Of a stretch of DNA of 52,415 nucleotides, positions 1 to 8,522 are shown one piece after another. Where the stretch lies: the NCBI GenBank assembly GCA_046263195.1, contig JBHELG010000055.1, positions 1 to 52,415 of the forward strand, read 5' to 3'. The position numbers and the translations under genes are program-made. Numbering within the stretch: position 1 is the first letter of the stretch; each line of letters begins with the position of its first letter. The notes beneath the pieces are model-generated. The model did not search any database, was not told the origin of the DNA, and saw only the letters and a list, made by a program, of their open reading frames with translations. This DNA comes from JBHELG01 sp046263195 (lineage in GTDB: Bacteria > Actinomycetota > Nitriliruptoria > Nitriliruptorales > JAHWKO01).

Positions 1-145
1 TGCACGGACACTGCGCGTGGCTTTCGACGGCGTTTCACACTCAGACTTTCCCTTGGCGCGTGCGAAACTTGCGCCAGTATTTCTGCTCTGCTCCGACCTG
101 CTTTTTCCACATCTCCGCGACCTTCTGGCTGGAATATGTCGCACC

Positions 146-161
146 GAGAACGTATGTTCGG
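146..161 (+). promoter_or_regulatory. LexA-type SOS box
   Basis: The sequence reads GAAC-GTAT-GTTC at 148-159, a perfect match to the actinobacterial/Gram-positive SOS core GAAC-N4-GTTC. It ends 5 bases before the ATG of the DUF222/HNH gene at 165, so LexA bound here would block transcription. SOS boxes upstream of 13E12-family genes are known from Mycobacterium tuberculosis. Function here is inferred from the motif and its position. Confidence 0.7.
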
Positions 162-164
162 ATT

Positions 165-1447
165 ATGGCAGAGGTCACTACTTCCCAGTCTCCTGTTACG
201 CAGCCTGCGGCCCCGCCCCAGGGGGAGGTGAGCCTGGCGGAGGGTGCGGGGCTGCTGGCCGAGCTGTCGGAGGCGCTACGGCGCATGCAGCAGGCGACGG
301 CGGAGGCGGTGGACCTGGCCGGGCGGGTGCAGCGCGCCGGGGTGGTGGAGGTCATCGAAGGGCTGCCCTTGGAGTTGCTGCTGGCGCTCGAGCACCGCCT
401 GGTCTCTTCGGATGCTCGCATGCTGCTGGAGGCGGCGCGGGTGCTCGAACGCATGCCCGTCACGAAGGCGCTGTTCGCGGAGGGGAAGCTGTCGTGGGGC
501 CAAGTCCGGGGCATCGTGGCGCGTCTGCGGCGCATGCAGGTCGACGACCTGCCGGCCATCGACGAACGCGTCGAGGCCTCACTGGACCTGGTGGACAAGT
601 ACTCGCCCGACGAGCTCGTGTGGGCGGTGGAACGCGCGGCCGACGAGGTCGACGGTACGCGCAAAGTCGAACGCCGCGAGCAGGGCCAAGTCGAGACGAG
701 CTTCTTGTCTGTGCAACCGTCCCTTGACGGGTCGGTGCGCCTGTACGGCGAACTCGACCCGGTGGCGGGCGCGACCTGTCTGAACGCGCTGGATGCTGCC
801 AGCGGCCTGCCTGACAGCGAGCCGACCGAACCGGGGCAGGCGTCGAGCCGGGCGAAGCAGCGCGCCCGAGGGCTGGTGCGCATCTGCACCGACTGGCTGG
901 GTGGGGGCAGGGGCAGACGCCGTCGAGCCCGCCCCCTGCTCATCGCCCACGTCGACCTGGCCAACGTCACCACGACTGCCGCTGGCACGGTGGAACTGGC
1001 CGCCCCCGGAGCTCTGCCCACCCTCACGGCGGCCACCGTCGAAGCCCTGACCGCCGATGCGGACCTGCGGGTAGTGCTGTTCGACGGGGTACGTCCCCCT
1101 GGCCGTGTCCGCCAAGACCAAGGCTGCCACCATCCCCGCCGACCTCCGACTGGCCGTCAGAGCGCGGGACAGGGGCTCGCTTCCCCGGATCCACCGGCCC
1201 CGCCCCGTGGGCGGACATTCACCATGTGGTCGAGCAGGTCGACGGCGGCGACCATCATCCCGACCAGCTCACCCTGCTGCTGCGCCGCTGGCACAAGCTC
1301 GTACACGACCGCAACTGGAAACAGCGCCTCGACCCCCAAACCGGGGTGTTCACGATCACCCGAAACGGTCGCAGCTGGCACGCACTCCCCCGCGGGACGC
1401 CTCTGCGCCGGCCCCCGCCCGAAGAGGGCAATCCGCGGGCAAATTAA
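165..1447 (+). pseudogene. DUF222 / HNH endonuclease (13E12 family), frameshifted
   Basis: The ATG at 165 opens a DUF222 domain of about 300 residues. The frame then shifts twice. Near 1095-1099 a run of five C appears to carry one extra base; removing it restores VRPLAVSAKTK. Near 1167-1172 about two bases are missing where the family has a Cys in its RDRGCRFPGC-like motif. The HNH part continues in a third frame (WADIHHVVE, then HPDQLTLL and HKLVH) to a stop at 1445-1447. Both zinc-knuckle cysteines are lost and one HNH His reads Trp (RRWHKLVH). A six-codon stretch fits no frame well. Family members are SOS-linked, mobile HNH nuclease-like genes. The accumulated lesions suggest a decayed copy, although sequencing indels cannot be excluded for the first shift. 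Confidence 0.75.
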
Positions 1448-1682
1448 GAACAAAGAGCCGCGCTCTCATTCAGCTCTGCCGACGTGCATACCTGACTACG
1501 GCACGCCTCCAGGCAGCCTCTCCTGCGCGTCCTTGAACCAGGCCGCCATCTGGGCCGCTACGGCCCGGACTACGCCGAACGCGGCAGGCGAGGGGTGTGA
1601 GTCGCGGTCCGCGACCGCTTGCGATCGACGCGTTCCTGGATGTGGGGCGGGATGCGACCCGTCCGCGGCCCACGTATGCCGC

Positions 1683-2528
1683 TCAAGCCGGTGAGCCTCC
1701 AGCCGCCTGGGTGAGGGCGCGACGGCGGCGTGCGCGCTCCATCAGCCAGGTGGACACGATTGCGCCCTCGTAGAGGAGGACCATGGGCACAGCCATGAAG
1801 AGCATGCTGACCGGGTCGACCGTGGGTGTGACGATGGCCGCGACCGCGAAGTTCCCGACGATCGCGTACGGGCGGAATCGCCGCAGCTGCGAGCTGCGTA
1901 CGAGCCCGATCGCTGCGAGGAAGACGATGAGCACCGGGACCTCGAACACGATCCCGAACGCGACGACCGTCGTGAGAATGAACGAGAAGTACTCCTGCGC
2001 AGCGAGCAGGGCCGACACGTGCTCACCCCCGAGGGCCAGCAGGATCTGCAGGCCCTTCGGGATGACGTAGAACGCAAAGGCGGCCCCGAAGAGGAACACG
2101 ATCTGGCTCGTCACGACGAACGGAAGCGTGTAACGCCGCTCCTTCTCAGTGAGGCCGGGGGTAACGAACTTCCAAATCTGAAAGAACAAGATCGGCGCGG
2201 CGATGAACAGCCCGATGACGAGGGAGATCTTCACCCTTACGGCGAAACCCTCGAGCGGTCTCGTGACGACGAGGGTGCAGTCGCCGCCGGGGCCCTCAGG
2301 TCGAAACGCGGTGGGCAGGTCGCAATAGGGCTGCTTGAGGAACTCCAGTACGGGGTCGTAGAGGAACCATCCCACAGCGGCTCCAGCCAGCACCGCGAGG
2401 ACGATGCGAACCAGCCGCGTGCGAAGCTCGGCGAGGTGCTCCCTGAGGGTCATCTCGCCCAAAGCGGGCGAGCCCACCGCCTCGGTGTCAGGCGGAGGTT
2501 GTGTCGCTGGGACGGCGTTCCGGCTCAC
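1683..2528 (-). CDS. tatC: Sec-independent protein translocase TatC
   Basis: TatC is the six-TM receptor of the twin-arginine translocase, which exports folded proteins with RR signal peptides. The protein shows the family opening LREHLAELRTRL, several long hydrophobic segments and the conserved FxxPF-like region around LPFVVTSQIVFLFG, ending in a basic cytoplasmic tail. The GTG at 2528 was chosen because a strong GGAAGAGGAG lies just upstream; it overlaps tatA by 41 bases and gives 281 residues. The ATG at 2453 (MTLREHLAEL, 256 residues) is a reasonable alternative and matches the usual family length better. It is the last gene of the long proteasome-tat block. The Tat-lipoprotein signal in the broken esterase at 34.9 kb would be one client. 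Confidence 0.95.
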   Translation of the reverse strand: MSRNAVPATQPPPDTEAVGSPALGEMTLREHLAELRTRLVRIVLAVLAGAAVGWFLYDPVLEFLKQPYCDLPTAFRPEGPGGDCTLVVTRPLEGFAVRVKISLVIGLFIAAPILFFQIWKFVTPGLTEKERRYTLPFVVTSQIVFLFGAAFAFYVIPKGLQILLALGGEHVSALLAAQEYFSFILTTVVAFGIVFEVPVLIVFLAAIGLVRSSQLRRFRPYAIVGNFAVAAIVTPTVDPVSMLFMAVPMVLLYEGAIVSTWLMERARRRRALTQAAGGSPA

Positions 2529-2682
2529 CCGTCTCCTCTTCCTCCGCCTCCGCAGCCGACTTGCGGAAAATCTTGAGGCTCTTGCCCATCGAGCCGGCCA
2601 GGTCCGGGAGCTTCTTCGCACCGAACAGGAGGAGCACGATGACGAGCACAATCATGAGCTCGGGGGCTCCGATTCCGGGCAT
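2488..2682 (-). CDS. tatA: Sec-independent protein translocase TatA
   Basis: This 64-residue protein has the TatA/E layout: a short N-terminal segment with Glu-Leu before the membrane (APELMIVLVIVLLLFGAKKLPDL), the FGAKKLPDLA hinge, an amphipathic helix (AGSMGKSLKIFRKS) and an acidic C-terminus. TatA polymerises at TatC to form the export conduit. An AGGA Shine-Dalgarno lies about 8 bases upstream of the ATG at 2682. Its 3' end overlaps the preferred tatC start. No tatB is adjacent, as is common in actinobacteria where TatB is encoded elsewhere. Confidence 0.95.
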   Translation of the reverse strand: MPGIGAPELMIVLVIVLLLFGAKKLPDLAGSMGKSLKIFRKSAAEAEEEETGEPERRPSDTTSA

Positions 2683-2770
2683 GGACGTTCCTGACGTCGA
2701 AGGTAACGCGCTGAGGGATCCCCGCGGTGCGCCCAGTGTAACGGCCCGGGCGCGCAGCGTCGCGAGACTT

Positions 2771-3001
2771 TCAGGATTTGCGGCTTTCTCTGGCGGTCTC
2801 GGTCAGGTTGGCAAGCTCACGCTCCATGATGCTCGTCTCCCGGTTCAGTTCGAGCAGGGAGGGCTCGAGCCGCGCCTGCATGGCCTGGACGCCCGTCAGC
2901 AGTGTCTTGATCTGCCGCACGAGACCGAGCGCGACAGCGACCAGGGCGCCCAAGGTGAGGACGACGATGCTGGCCACGGCGGCGATGGTGATGGGCGACA
3001 T
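2771..3001 (-). CDS. Small membrane-anchored coiled-coil protein
   Basis: A 76-residue protein with one N-terminal TM helix (residues 4-28, IAAVASIVVLTLGALVAVALG) followed by a charged helix with heptad-like Leu/Met spacing (LLTGVQAMQARLEPSLLELNRE). The architecture resembles DUF948-type proteins but is too short to assign. It lies between pafC (96 bases upstream) and tatA (88 bases downstream) on the same strand. The start ATG (MSPITI) was chosen because the hydrophobic segment begins directly after it; a longer reading frame exists upstream but overlaps pafC. The function is unknown. A role as a Tat accessory or scaffold is only suggested by position. Confidence 0.65.
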   Translation of the reverse strand: MSPITIAAVASIVVLTLGALVAVALGLVRQIKTLLTGVQAMQARLEPSLLELNRETSIMERELANLTETARESRKS

Positions 3002-3096
3002 CCCACGAACCTTAGCCCCTTCCGCTCGCACCGCCACCCCGACGAGAGGGGTGGAGGACTGAATTGGCATGCCCCTGCGACGTCGAGGCGAGGAAG

Positions 3097-4026
3097 TCAG
3101 TGGTCGTAGCGGCGCAGTGCCGCCTGCGCGGCTGCGGCTATGTCGGCAGCGAGTTCGAGCGGCCGTGCCACGGTCACTCCGGGACCCGCCCCGAGCAGGA
3201 GTCGGCGTACCCAGGCCAGCGCGTCCGTGTGGAATACCACGCGCCGGCGACCGCCTGGTAGGTCGGCGACCACATCGGGACGCACCTTGTCCGACACCCA
3301 CCGCACCTCGGGTGAGAGGATGAGCTCCACCTCTAAGTCGCGAGGACCAGGCTCGTATTGCGGCGGACGCAGAGTGACGTTTCGGGGTGGGGGGACGGCA
3401 GGCTCCTCGAGCACAGCCAGATCGGCTATGCGGTCCAGGCGAAATGTTCGCGCTTGTCCGCTGCGCTCGTCGAGCCCCTGCACGTACCAGGCCCCCTCTG
3501 CGACATGCAGGGTCCACGGGTGGACGATGCGCTCCCTTGGTCGGACGTCCCCCCGTCCGCGGTAGCCGAGTCGCACCCGCCTGCTGGAGGCGAGGGCGTG
3601 CCGTAACGGAGGCAGCCACTTCGAGCCGTCCTCGTCGAGTTCGACGGTGACTCCGGGTGGGACCCCGGCCGCGGCCTTGAGGGCTGACAGGGCCGAGCGC
3701 AGGGCACTGAGTTCCTCGCCAAGCGCTGCCGCCACGGCCTCGCCGGCCAGGATGAGACCCAGCGCCTCGCGGGGGGTCAGCCGCAACGGCTGGCGCAACT
3801 CGTCAGCCATCCGCACCAGTATCCGGTCTTCGAGGACGGTGACTTCGAAAAGGTCGCCGCCGCCGAGTCCGGGCAGACCGCAATATCCGATCGTGTCGAG
3901 GTCGGCCAAAATGGTGGGCTGATCGACTCCGAAGGCTTTCGCGGTCTCGGCAACGGTCGCTCCGGGGCGCTCGAGCAGCCATGGCACGAGCGTGAGCAAC
4001 CGCGCGACCGTGTCAGCGGCGGCCAC
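3097..4026 (-). CDS. pafC: WYL-domain transcriptional regulator PafC
   Basis: 309 residues: an N-terminal winged helix (about 1-60, with TVAETAKAFGVDQPTILADL as the recognition region), a linker, and a WYL domain (about 140-220) in which the signature reads WYV in GAWYVQGLDERSGQARTFRLDRI. A WCX-like C-terminus follows. PafB and PafC form a heterodimer which in mycobacteria activates the LexA-independent DNA-damage response. Transcription of pafC directly follows pafB, with a 14-base overlap (GTG start at 4026 inside pafB), implying translational coupling and equal dosage. Identification as PafC rather than a generic WYL protein rests on pairing with pafB and position behind pafA. Confidence 0.9.
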   Translation of the reverse strand: MAAADTVARLLTLVPWLLERPGATVAETAKAFGVDQPTILADLDTIGYCGLPGLGGGDLFEVTVLEDRILVRMADELRQPLRLTPREALGLILAGEAVAAALGEELSALRSALSALKAAAGVPPGVTVELDEDGSKWLPPLRHALASSRRVRLGYRGRGDVRPRERIVHPWTLHVAEGAWYVQGLDERSGQARTFRLDRIADLAVLEEPAVPPPRNVTLRPPQYEPGPRDLEVELILSPEVRWVSDKVRPDVVADLPGGRRRVVFHTDALAWVRRLLLGAGPGVTVARPLELAADIAAAAQAALRRYDH

Positions 4027-4990
4027 CGGCCCTCTCTTCCTCCTCCCCGGAAGGCTCGGACGGGTACTGGCGCGCCAGATCCTGAAATCTTCGCACGGCG
4101 AGGCTTCGGATGGACGGCGGTGACAGGATCTTCACATCTGCCCCGAACCCCAGCAGCCAGGGCATCAGCCGCTCCGGGTCCGCCTCTTGGAAGACCAGCT
4201 GGACCCAACCGTCGGACCGCTCACCTGCCACCCTCGCCCCGCGGCGCTCCGCTTCCCAGACCATGGAGGGCGCCACCGCGACTGTGATCTCCACCCCTTC
4301 CCCGGACGGACCCGTGGTGAGCTCCACGAGGTTGAGATCCTCGGGCACCGTATAGGTCCCCGCATCTCCGACTGCTTGTGGCTGCGTGGTGAATCGGTCG
4401 AGGCGAAAGGCGCGTAACGCCTCACGGTCATGGTCCCGCCCCACGAGGTACCAGGCGCCGCGCCTCTGGACCAGACCATAGGGGTCGACAGTCCGGGTCG
4501 AAGTCGCGCCGGTGGAGCTTCGGTAGGTGAAGCGGAGAGCCCGACGTTCGACGAGCGCGTCGGCGACGCCGTCCAGGGCACCGACTCCGACTTCCACTCG
4601 GGCCGGGGGCGTTGTGACGGGCTCGGGATCAGGAGCCAAGGCACTCACCTTCGCCAAGCCCAGTCGCGCGTCCTGCTCGCGTGTCACTTCGAGGGCGATC
4701 GCAAGTGCGCTGATCTCCGCAGCGCTGAGAGCGACGGGTGGGAGTGAGTACTCGCGCCGGTCGATCGTGTAGCCCCACTCGGTCTCGAACGCATCCAGAG
4801 CCTTGGTACGAACCGGCACGCCGAGCCGCCGCAGATCGTCCTTGTCCCGCTCGAACATGCGCCGAGCGCTCTCCGGATCGTCCTGCCGGTATCCGGGCAC
4901 CTTGCGACGTATCTCTGCCAGCGTGAGCGGTCGACGGGCTTCGAGCAGCGCAACCGTGAGGTTGATCAGGCGCTCGACCTTCGCGTTCAC
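4013..4990 (-). CDS. pafB: WYL-domain transcriptional regulator PafB
   Basis: 325 residues: a winged-helix DNA-binding domain (about 1-95, with LTLAEIRRKVPGYRQDDPES and a DLRRLGVPV segment typical of PafB), then a WYL domain with the full motif in GAWYLVGRDHDREALRAFRLDR, then a C-terminal WCX domain. It starts with GTG 7 bases after the pafA stop and overlaps pafC. With PafC it is expected to sense single-stranded DNA or a related damage signal through the WYL domain and activate repair promoters. The pafA-pafB-pafC order matches mycobacteria. Confidence 0.92.
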   Translation of the reverse strand: MNAKVERLINLTVALLEARRPLTLAEIRRKVPGYRQDDPESARRMFERDKDDLRRLGVPVRTKALDAFETEWGYTIDRREYSLPPVALSAAEISALAIALEVTREQDARLGLAKVSALAPDPEPVTTPPARVEVGVGALDGVADALVERRALRFTYRSSTGATSTRTVDPYGLVQRRGAWYLVGRDHDREALRAFRLDRFTTQPQAVGDAGTYTVPEDLNLVELTTGPSGEGVEITVAVAPSMVWEAERRGARVAGERSDGWVQLVFQEADPERLMPWLLGFGADVKILSPPSIRSLAVRRFQDLARQYPSEPSGEEEERAGGRR

Positions 4991-4997
4991 AAGCCGC

Positions 4998-6353
4998 TCA
5001 CATGGACGCGATCAGCTTGTCCACTCGGTCGTCCTCACTGCGGAAAGGGTCCTTGCACAGGACGGTCCGCTGGGCCTGGTCGTTGAGCTTCAAGTGCACC
5101 CAGTCCACCGTATAGTCACGTCGACGAGCTTTCGCGTGACGAATGAACCGACCGCGCAGAGCGGCTCGGGTGCGTGCTGGAGGGTTCGTCTTCGCCGCGA
5201 CGATCTCCGTGTCAGCGAACAGCCGCTCGACCTTCCCGCGCCGCTGCAACAGGTAGTACAGACCACGATCCCGGGCGACGTTGTGGTAGGCGAGATCCAC
5301 CATGGCGACACGGGGGCTCGCCAGGGGCAGATCATGACGGGCGCGGAAGGCCTCGATGAGCTCGTACTTCGTGACCCAGTCGAGCTGACCGACGAGTCGG
5401 AACGGGTCGACCGCGATGGTTTCGATGACCTCCTTCCAACGCCGCAGCACCTCCTTCGTCTTGGGGTCCGGATCGGAAGCGTTCACGAAGCGCTCGACCC
5501 GCTCCAGGTAGGCCTCCTGGATATCCAGAGCGCTCATCTCACGGCCGTTCGCCAACCGCAACCGGCGCCGACCGGTCAGATCATGACTGACCTCTCGTAT
5601 GGAGCGGATCGGGTTTTCGAGGGTGAGGTCCCGCATGACGGACTGCTCTTCGAGCATCCGCAGCACGAGGTCGGTGGTGGCGATCTTCAGCCAGGCGGTC
5701 ACGTCGCTCATGTTCGAGTCGCCCACGATGACGTGGAGGCGCCGGTAGCGTTCCGCGTCCGCGTGGGGCTCGTCTCGAGTGTTGATGATGGGGCGTGACC
5801 GAGTGGTCGCCGAGGACACGCCCTCCCAGATGTGCTCCGCTCGTTGGGAGAGACTGAAGATCGCCCCCCGGGGCGTGTGAAGCACCTTCCCTGCGCCGGA
5901 GAAGATCTGACGACTGATGAGAAAAGGAATGAGGGCGTCGGCGAGACGCTGAAACTCCCCCACGCGCGCCACGAGGTAGTTCTCGTGGCAGCCGTAGCTG
6001 TTCCCAGCCGAATCGGTGTTGTTCTTGAAGAGGGAGATGTCGCCCGAAATGCCCTCTTCGTGCAGGCGTTGCTCGGCGGCGCGCACGAGGTCTTCGAGTA
6101 TCCGCTCGCCTGCCTTGTCGTGTATGACCACCTGAGCCGGTGAATCGCACTCGGGCGTCGCGTATTCCGGGTGGGAGCCGACGTCAAGGTAGAGACGTGC
6201 CCCGTTCTCGAGAAACACGTTGCTGGAGCGGCCCCACGAGACGACGCGACGGAAGAGATAGCGAGCGACCTCGTCAGGGCTGAGACGGCGCTGCCCCCGG
6301 AAGGTGCAGGTTACGCCGTACTCGTTCTCTATCCCGAAGATCCTGCGGCGCAC
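4998..6353 (-). CDS. pafA: Pup-protein ligase PafA
   Basis: PafA joins the C-terminal Glu of Pup (after deamidation of Gln) to substrate lysines using ATP, marking proteins for the proteasome. The N-terminus RRRIFGIENEYG carries the ATP/Mg-binding Glu at position 9; YLDVGSHPEYATPECDS, KNNTDSAGNSYGCHENYL and RPIINTRDEPHAD are glutamine-synthetase-like active-site motifs, and VDWVHLKLNDQAQRTVLCKDPF near the end is the conserved C-domain. The GTG at 6353 is preferred: it gives 451 residues starting exactly where mycobacterial PafA starts. An upstream TTG at 6383 would add 10 unconserved residues. It is followed after 7 bases by pafB. Confidence 0.97.
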   Translation of the reverse strand: MRRRIFGIENEYGVTCTFRGQRRLSPDEVARYLFRRVVSWGRSSNVFLENGARLYLDVGSHPEYATPECDSPAQVVIHDKAGERILEDLVRAAEQRLHEEGISGDISLFKNNTDSAGNSYGCHENYLVARVGEFQRLADALIPFLISRQIFSGAGKVLHTPRGAIFSLSQRAEHIWEGVSSATTRSRPIINTRDEPHADAERYRRLHVIVGDSNMSDVTAWLKIATTDLVLRMLEEQSVMRDLTLENPIRSIREVSHDLTGRRRLRLANGREMSALDIQEAYLERVERFVNASDPDPKTKEVLRRWKEVIETIAVDPFRLVGQLDWVTKYELIEAFRARHDLPLASPRVAMVDLAYHNVARDRGLYYLLQRRGKVERLFADTEIVAAKTNPPARTRAALRGRFIRHAKARRRDYTVDWVHLKLNDQAQRTVLCKDPFRSEDDRVDKLIASM

Positions 6354-6494
6354 GGTCCTCTCGGTTTTCGTCGACGGGGCCAACCCTGTTTACCTACGGG
6401 TCGCCGATCGCGCCAGGGCCCGACCTTTGCCCTGCCTCCCCTGGATCGCCTGGCGAGCCGGGCTCTCCGGATGCGGAGCATGATGGCCTGTACC

Positions 6495-7190
6495 TCACGT
6501 CGGGGCGACCATTCCGGCGATGGCATCCTCGTCGATACGGAAGAACTTCCGTCGCGGCCGCTGATGCGACAGCCCGGACACTTCGAGGTCAGCGGCAGGT
6601 ATCTCCCGATTGGCGGTCCCGGCGAGCACGCTTGCGGCGATCCCAACCGCCTGTTCGAGTGACAGGGTCTCCTCGTAGCGGGACTCCAGGGCGCTGGTCA
6701 GCTCGTCGGATTGGCCACCGATGGCGACGAAGTGGTGCTCGTCGACTATCGAGCCGTCGTAGAGGATGTGATAGAGCTCGGGAGCGGCGTCGCCATCGTC
6801 GCCACTGTTGACCTGTGCGATGAGTACTTCGACCTCGAACGGTTTGCCGTCACCCATGAAGATCGTCCCGAGCGCCTGGCTGTAGGCATTCGCGAGCGAT
6901 TTCGCGGTGACGTCTTCGCGGCCGTACTGATAGCCCTTCACGTCTGCCAGACGAATGCCGGAGACGCGCAAGGACTCGAACTCGTTGTACTTCCCAACGG
7001 CCGCGAACGCGATGCGGTCGTAGATCTCCGAGGTCTTGTAGAGAGAACGCGAGGGGTTCTCACCGACGAAGACGACTCCGTCCGCGTACTCGAGCGCAAC
7101 GAGGGCCCGGCCGCGGGCGATGCCCTTGCGGGCATACTCCGCCCGGTCCTTCATCAGCTGTTCGGGCGAGACGTAGAACGGCAGGGCCAC
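6495..7190 (-). CDS. prcA: 20S proteasome alpha subunit PrcA
   Basis: 231 residues with the alpha-subunit N-terminal gate helix (FYVSPEQLMKDRAEYARKGIARGRALVALEYADG) and the core fold, but no N-terminal catalytic Thr, as expected for alpha subunits. Seven copies form the outer ring that gates entry and docks the Arc/Mpa C-terminus. GTG start at 7190 with GAGGA six bases upstream. It lies 34 bases after prcB, the usual prcB-prcA order, so both subunits are co-transcribed. Confidence 0.97.
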   Translation of the reverse strand: MALPFYVSPEQLMKDRAEYARKGIARGRALVALEYADGVVFVGENPSRSLYKTSEIYDRIAFAAVGKYNEFESLRVSGIRLADVKGYQYGREDVTAKSLANAYSQALGTIFMGDGKPFEVEVLIAQVNSGDDGDAAPELYHILYDGSIVDEHHFVAIGGQSDELTSALESRYEETLSLEQAVGIAASVLAGTANREIPAADLEVSGLSHQRPRRKFFRIDEDAIAGMVAPT

Positions 7191-7224
7191 CGTCGGTCCT
7201 CATCTCTCGGGTGTGCTCATTCAG

Positions 7225-8106
7225 CTAGACCGGCGGCACTGGAGGGGACAGGTGCGGCTGATTGTTCGCGCGCTCCTCACGCTGGTCGACCACCGCCTCG
7301 ACGTGCTCGGCGACGACCTCGTCGTCGAGTTCCCGATAACCGTCGGGATCGATGACCGCAACGGTCGGGTAGATGCGCCGGATGAGGTCGGGGCCTCCGG
7401 TAGCGCTGTCCTCCTCCGCAGCATCGAAGAGGGCGCCGACGCACAGTCGAACGCTCGTAGCCTCGTCGGCCTCAGGATCGTGCTCACGCTTCAGGGCGCC
7501 ACGCGTGTCACGTCCGCCGGACCCGGCGGCCGCGTAGTCGGCGGAAAGGTAGCGCCCCCCGGCCGGGTCGTACTCGAAGATGCGACCGTTCGTCGAGCGC
7601 GCTTCCACTCCGGCGAACAGCGGTACGACGACGAAACCCTGCATGGCGAGGGGAAGGTTCGCCCGGACCATGTGCGCGAGCTTGTTCGCCTTGCCCTCGA
7701 GGGAGAGCGGCTCGCCCTCGACCTTCTCGTAGTGCTCGAGCTCGGTTGCGAAGACCTTGGCGAGTTCCATCGCCGGTCCGGCGGCACCGCTGATCGCGAC
7801 CGCCGAGTAGGCGTCAGCCGGAAACACCTTGCGCATGTCCTTCTTCGAGATGATGTGACCGGCGGTCGCGCGTCGGTCTCCGGCGACGACGACCCCGTCA
7901 CGGAACGTCAGCGCCAGCACGGTCGTGCCCTCGAGCATCATGTCGTGCCAGCCTTCACGGCCTTCTCGGGAATGGAGACCCGGGGCAGCGATCAGCGCGC
8001 TCGGGACCGCGTCCGGCGCGACTCGGCGGAGCAGCTCGAAGAACGACGACCCGTGGGCGTCGAACGGCAGGGGGAGGCCGAGGTTCCCGGACGGGTCTGG
8101 GGTCAC
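7225..8106 (-). CDS. prcB: 20S proteasome beta subunit PrcB
   Basis: 293 residues. A 60-residue propeptide ends at LEG, and autocleavage would expose Thr61 (TTVLALTF) as the N-terminal nucleophile. Counting from that Thr, Asp17 (GDRR) and Lys33 (DMRK) are at the canonical catalytic positions, and DSATGGPDLIRRIYPT is the conserved late motif. The mature subunit forms the inner catalytic rings. The GTG start overlaps the pup stop (GTGA) and follows GGGAGG, so translation is coupled to pup. The C-terminus is Pro/Gln-rich and slightly extended. Confidence 0.97.
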   Translation of the reverse strand: MTPDPSGNLGLPLPFDAHGSSFFELLRRVAPDAVPSALIAAPGLHSREGREGWHDMMLEGTTVLALTFRDGVVVAGDRRATAGHIISKKDMRKVFPADAYSAVAISGAAGPAMELAKVFATELEHYEKVEGEPLSLEGKANKLAHMVRANLPLAMQGFVVVPLFAGVEARSTNGRIFEYDPAGGRYLSADYAAAGSGGRDTRGALKREHDPEADEATSVRLCVGALFDAAEEDSATGGPDLIRRIYPTVAVIDPDGYRELDDEVVAEHVEAVVDQREERANNQPHLSPPVPPV

Positions 8107-8303
8107 TGACCTCCCTTCTGCACGTAGTTCTTGATGAACTCTTCGGCGTTCTCTTCGAGCACCTCGTCGATCTCGTCGAGCAGTTCGTCGACGTCTTCGA
8201 GTACTTCCTCGGCCGACTCGGTGCGCGTCGCCGTTGCCTGGTCATCAGCAGTGACCTCTTCACGGGGGGTAGGCCGCTGCCGGGTCTGACCGCTCTCGCT
8301 CAC
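8103..8303 (-). CDS. pup: Prokaryotic ubiquitin-like protein Pup
   Basis: 66 residues, hydrophilic and acidic, ending in Gly-Gly-Gln, so the C-terminal Gln must be deamidated by Dop before ligation. The central coiled-coil region EEVLEDVDELLDEIDEVLEE is the Arc/Mpa-binding helix, and one Lys sits near the C-terminus (FIKNYVQKGGQ). The GTG at 8303 was chosen because AGGAGG lies 8 bases upstream and the product has the family length; a longer in-frame extension upstream is not Pup-like. It overlaps prcB by four bases. A 219-base gap separates it from dop, leaving room for a local promoter. Confidence 0.97.
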   Translation of the reverse strand: MSESGQTRQRPTPREEVTADDQATATRTESAEEVLEDVDELLDEIDEVLEENAEEFIKNYVQKGGQ

Positions 8304-8522
8304 CAAGGCACCTCCTGAGATTTGACCACGTCTGCCGAGCCGGGCCTTCACATGGCCACGCTGACAAGCAGCGTACCTCCGAACGGCGGCGAGATTCGTG
8401 CTTCGCGCGAACATGGTCCGAAAGGCGGGAGTTGGGCCGGGAACGGAACGGGGCATTCTGGCGGCTGCGACGACACCACCGCCCGTACTGCCGCGGCTCA
8501 CTCGGGACCACTGCTGCTCGAA

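Noticed and set aside
60..164. Extended N-terminus of the DUF222 gene from the ATG at 60
   Set aside because: The SOS box would lie inside the coding region, and the 35 extra residues are not family-like; ATG 165 fits better.
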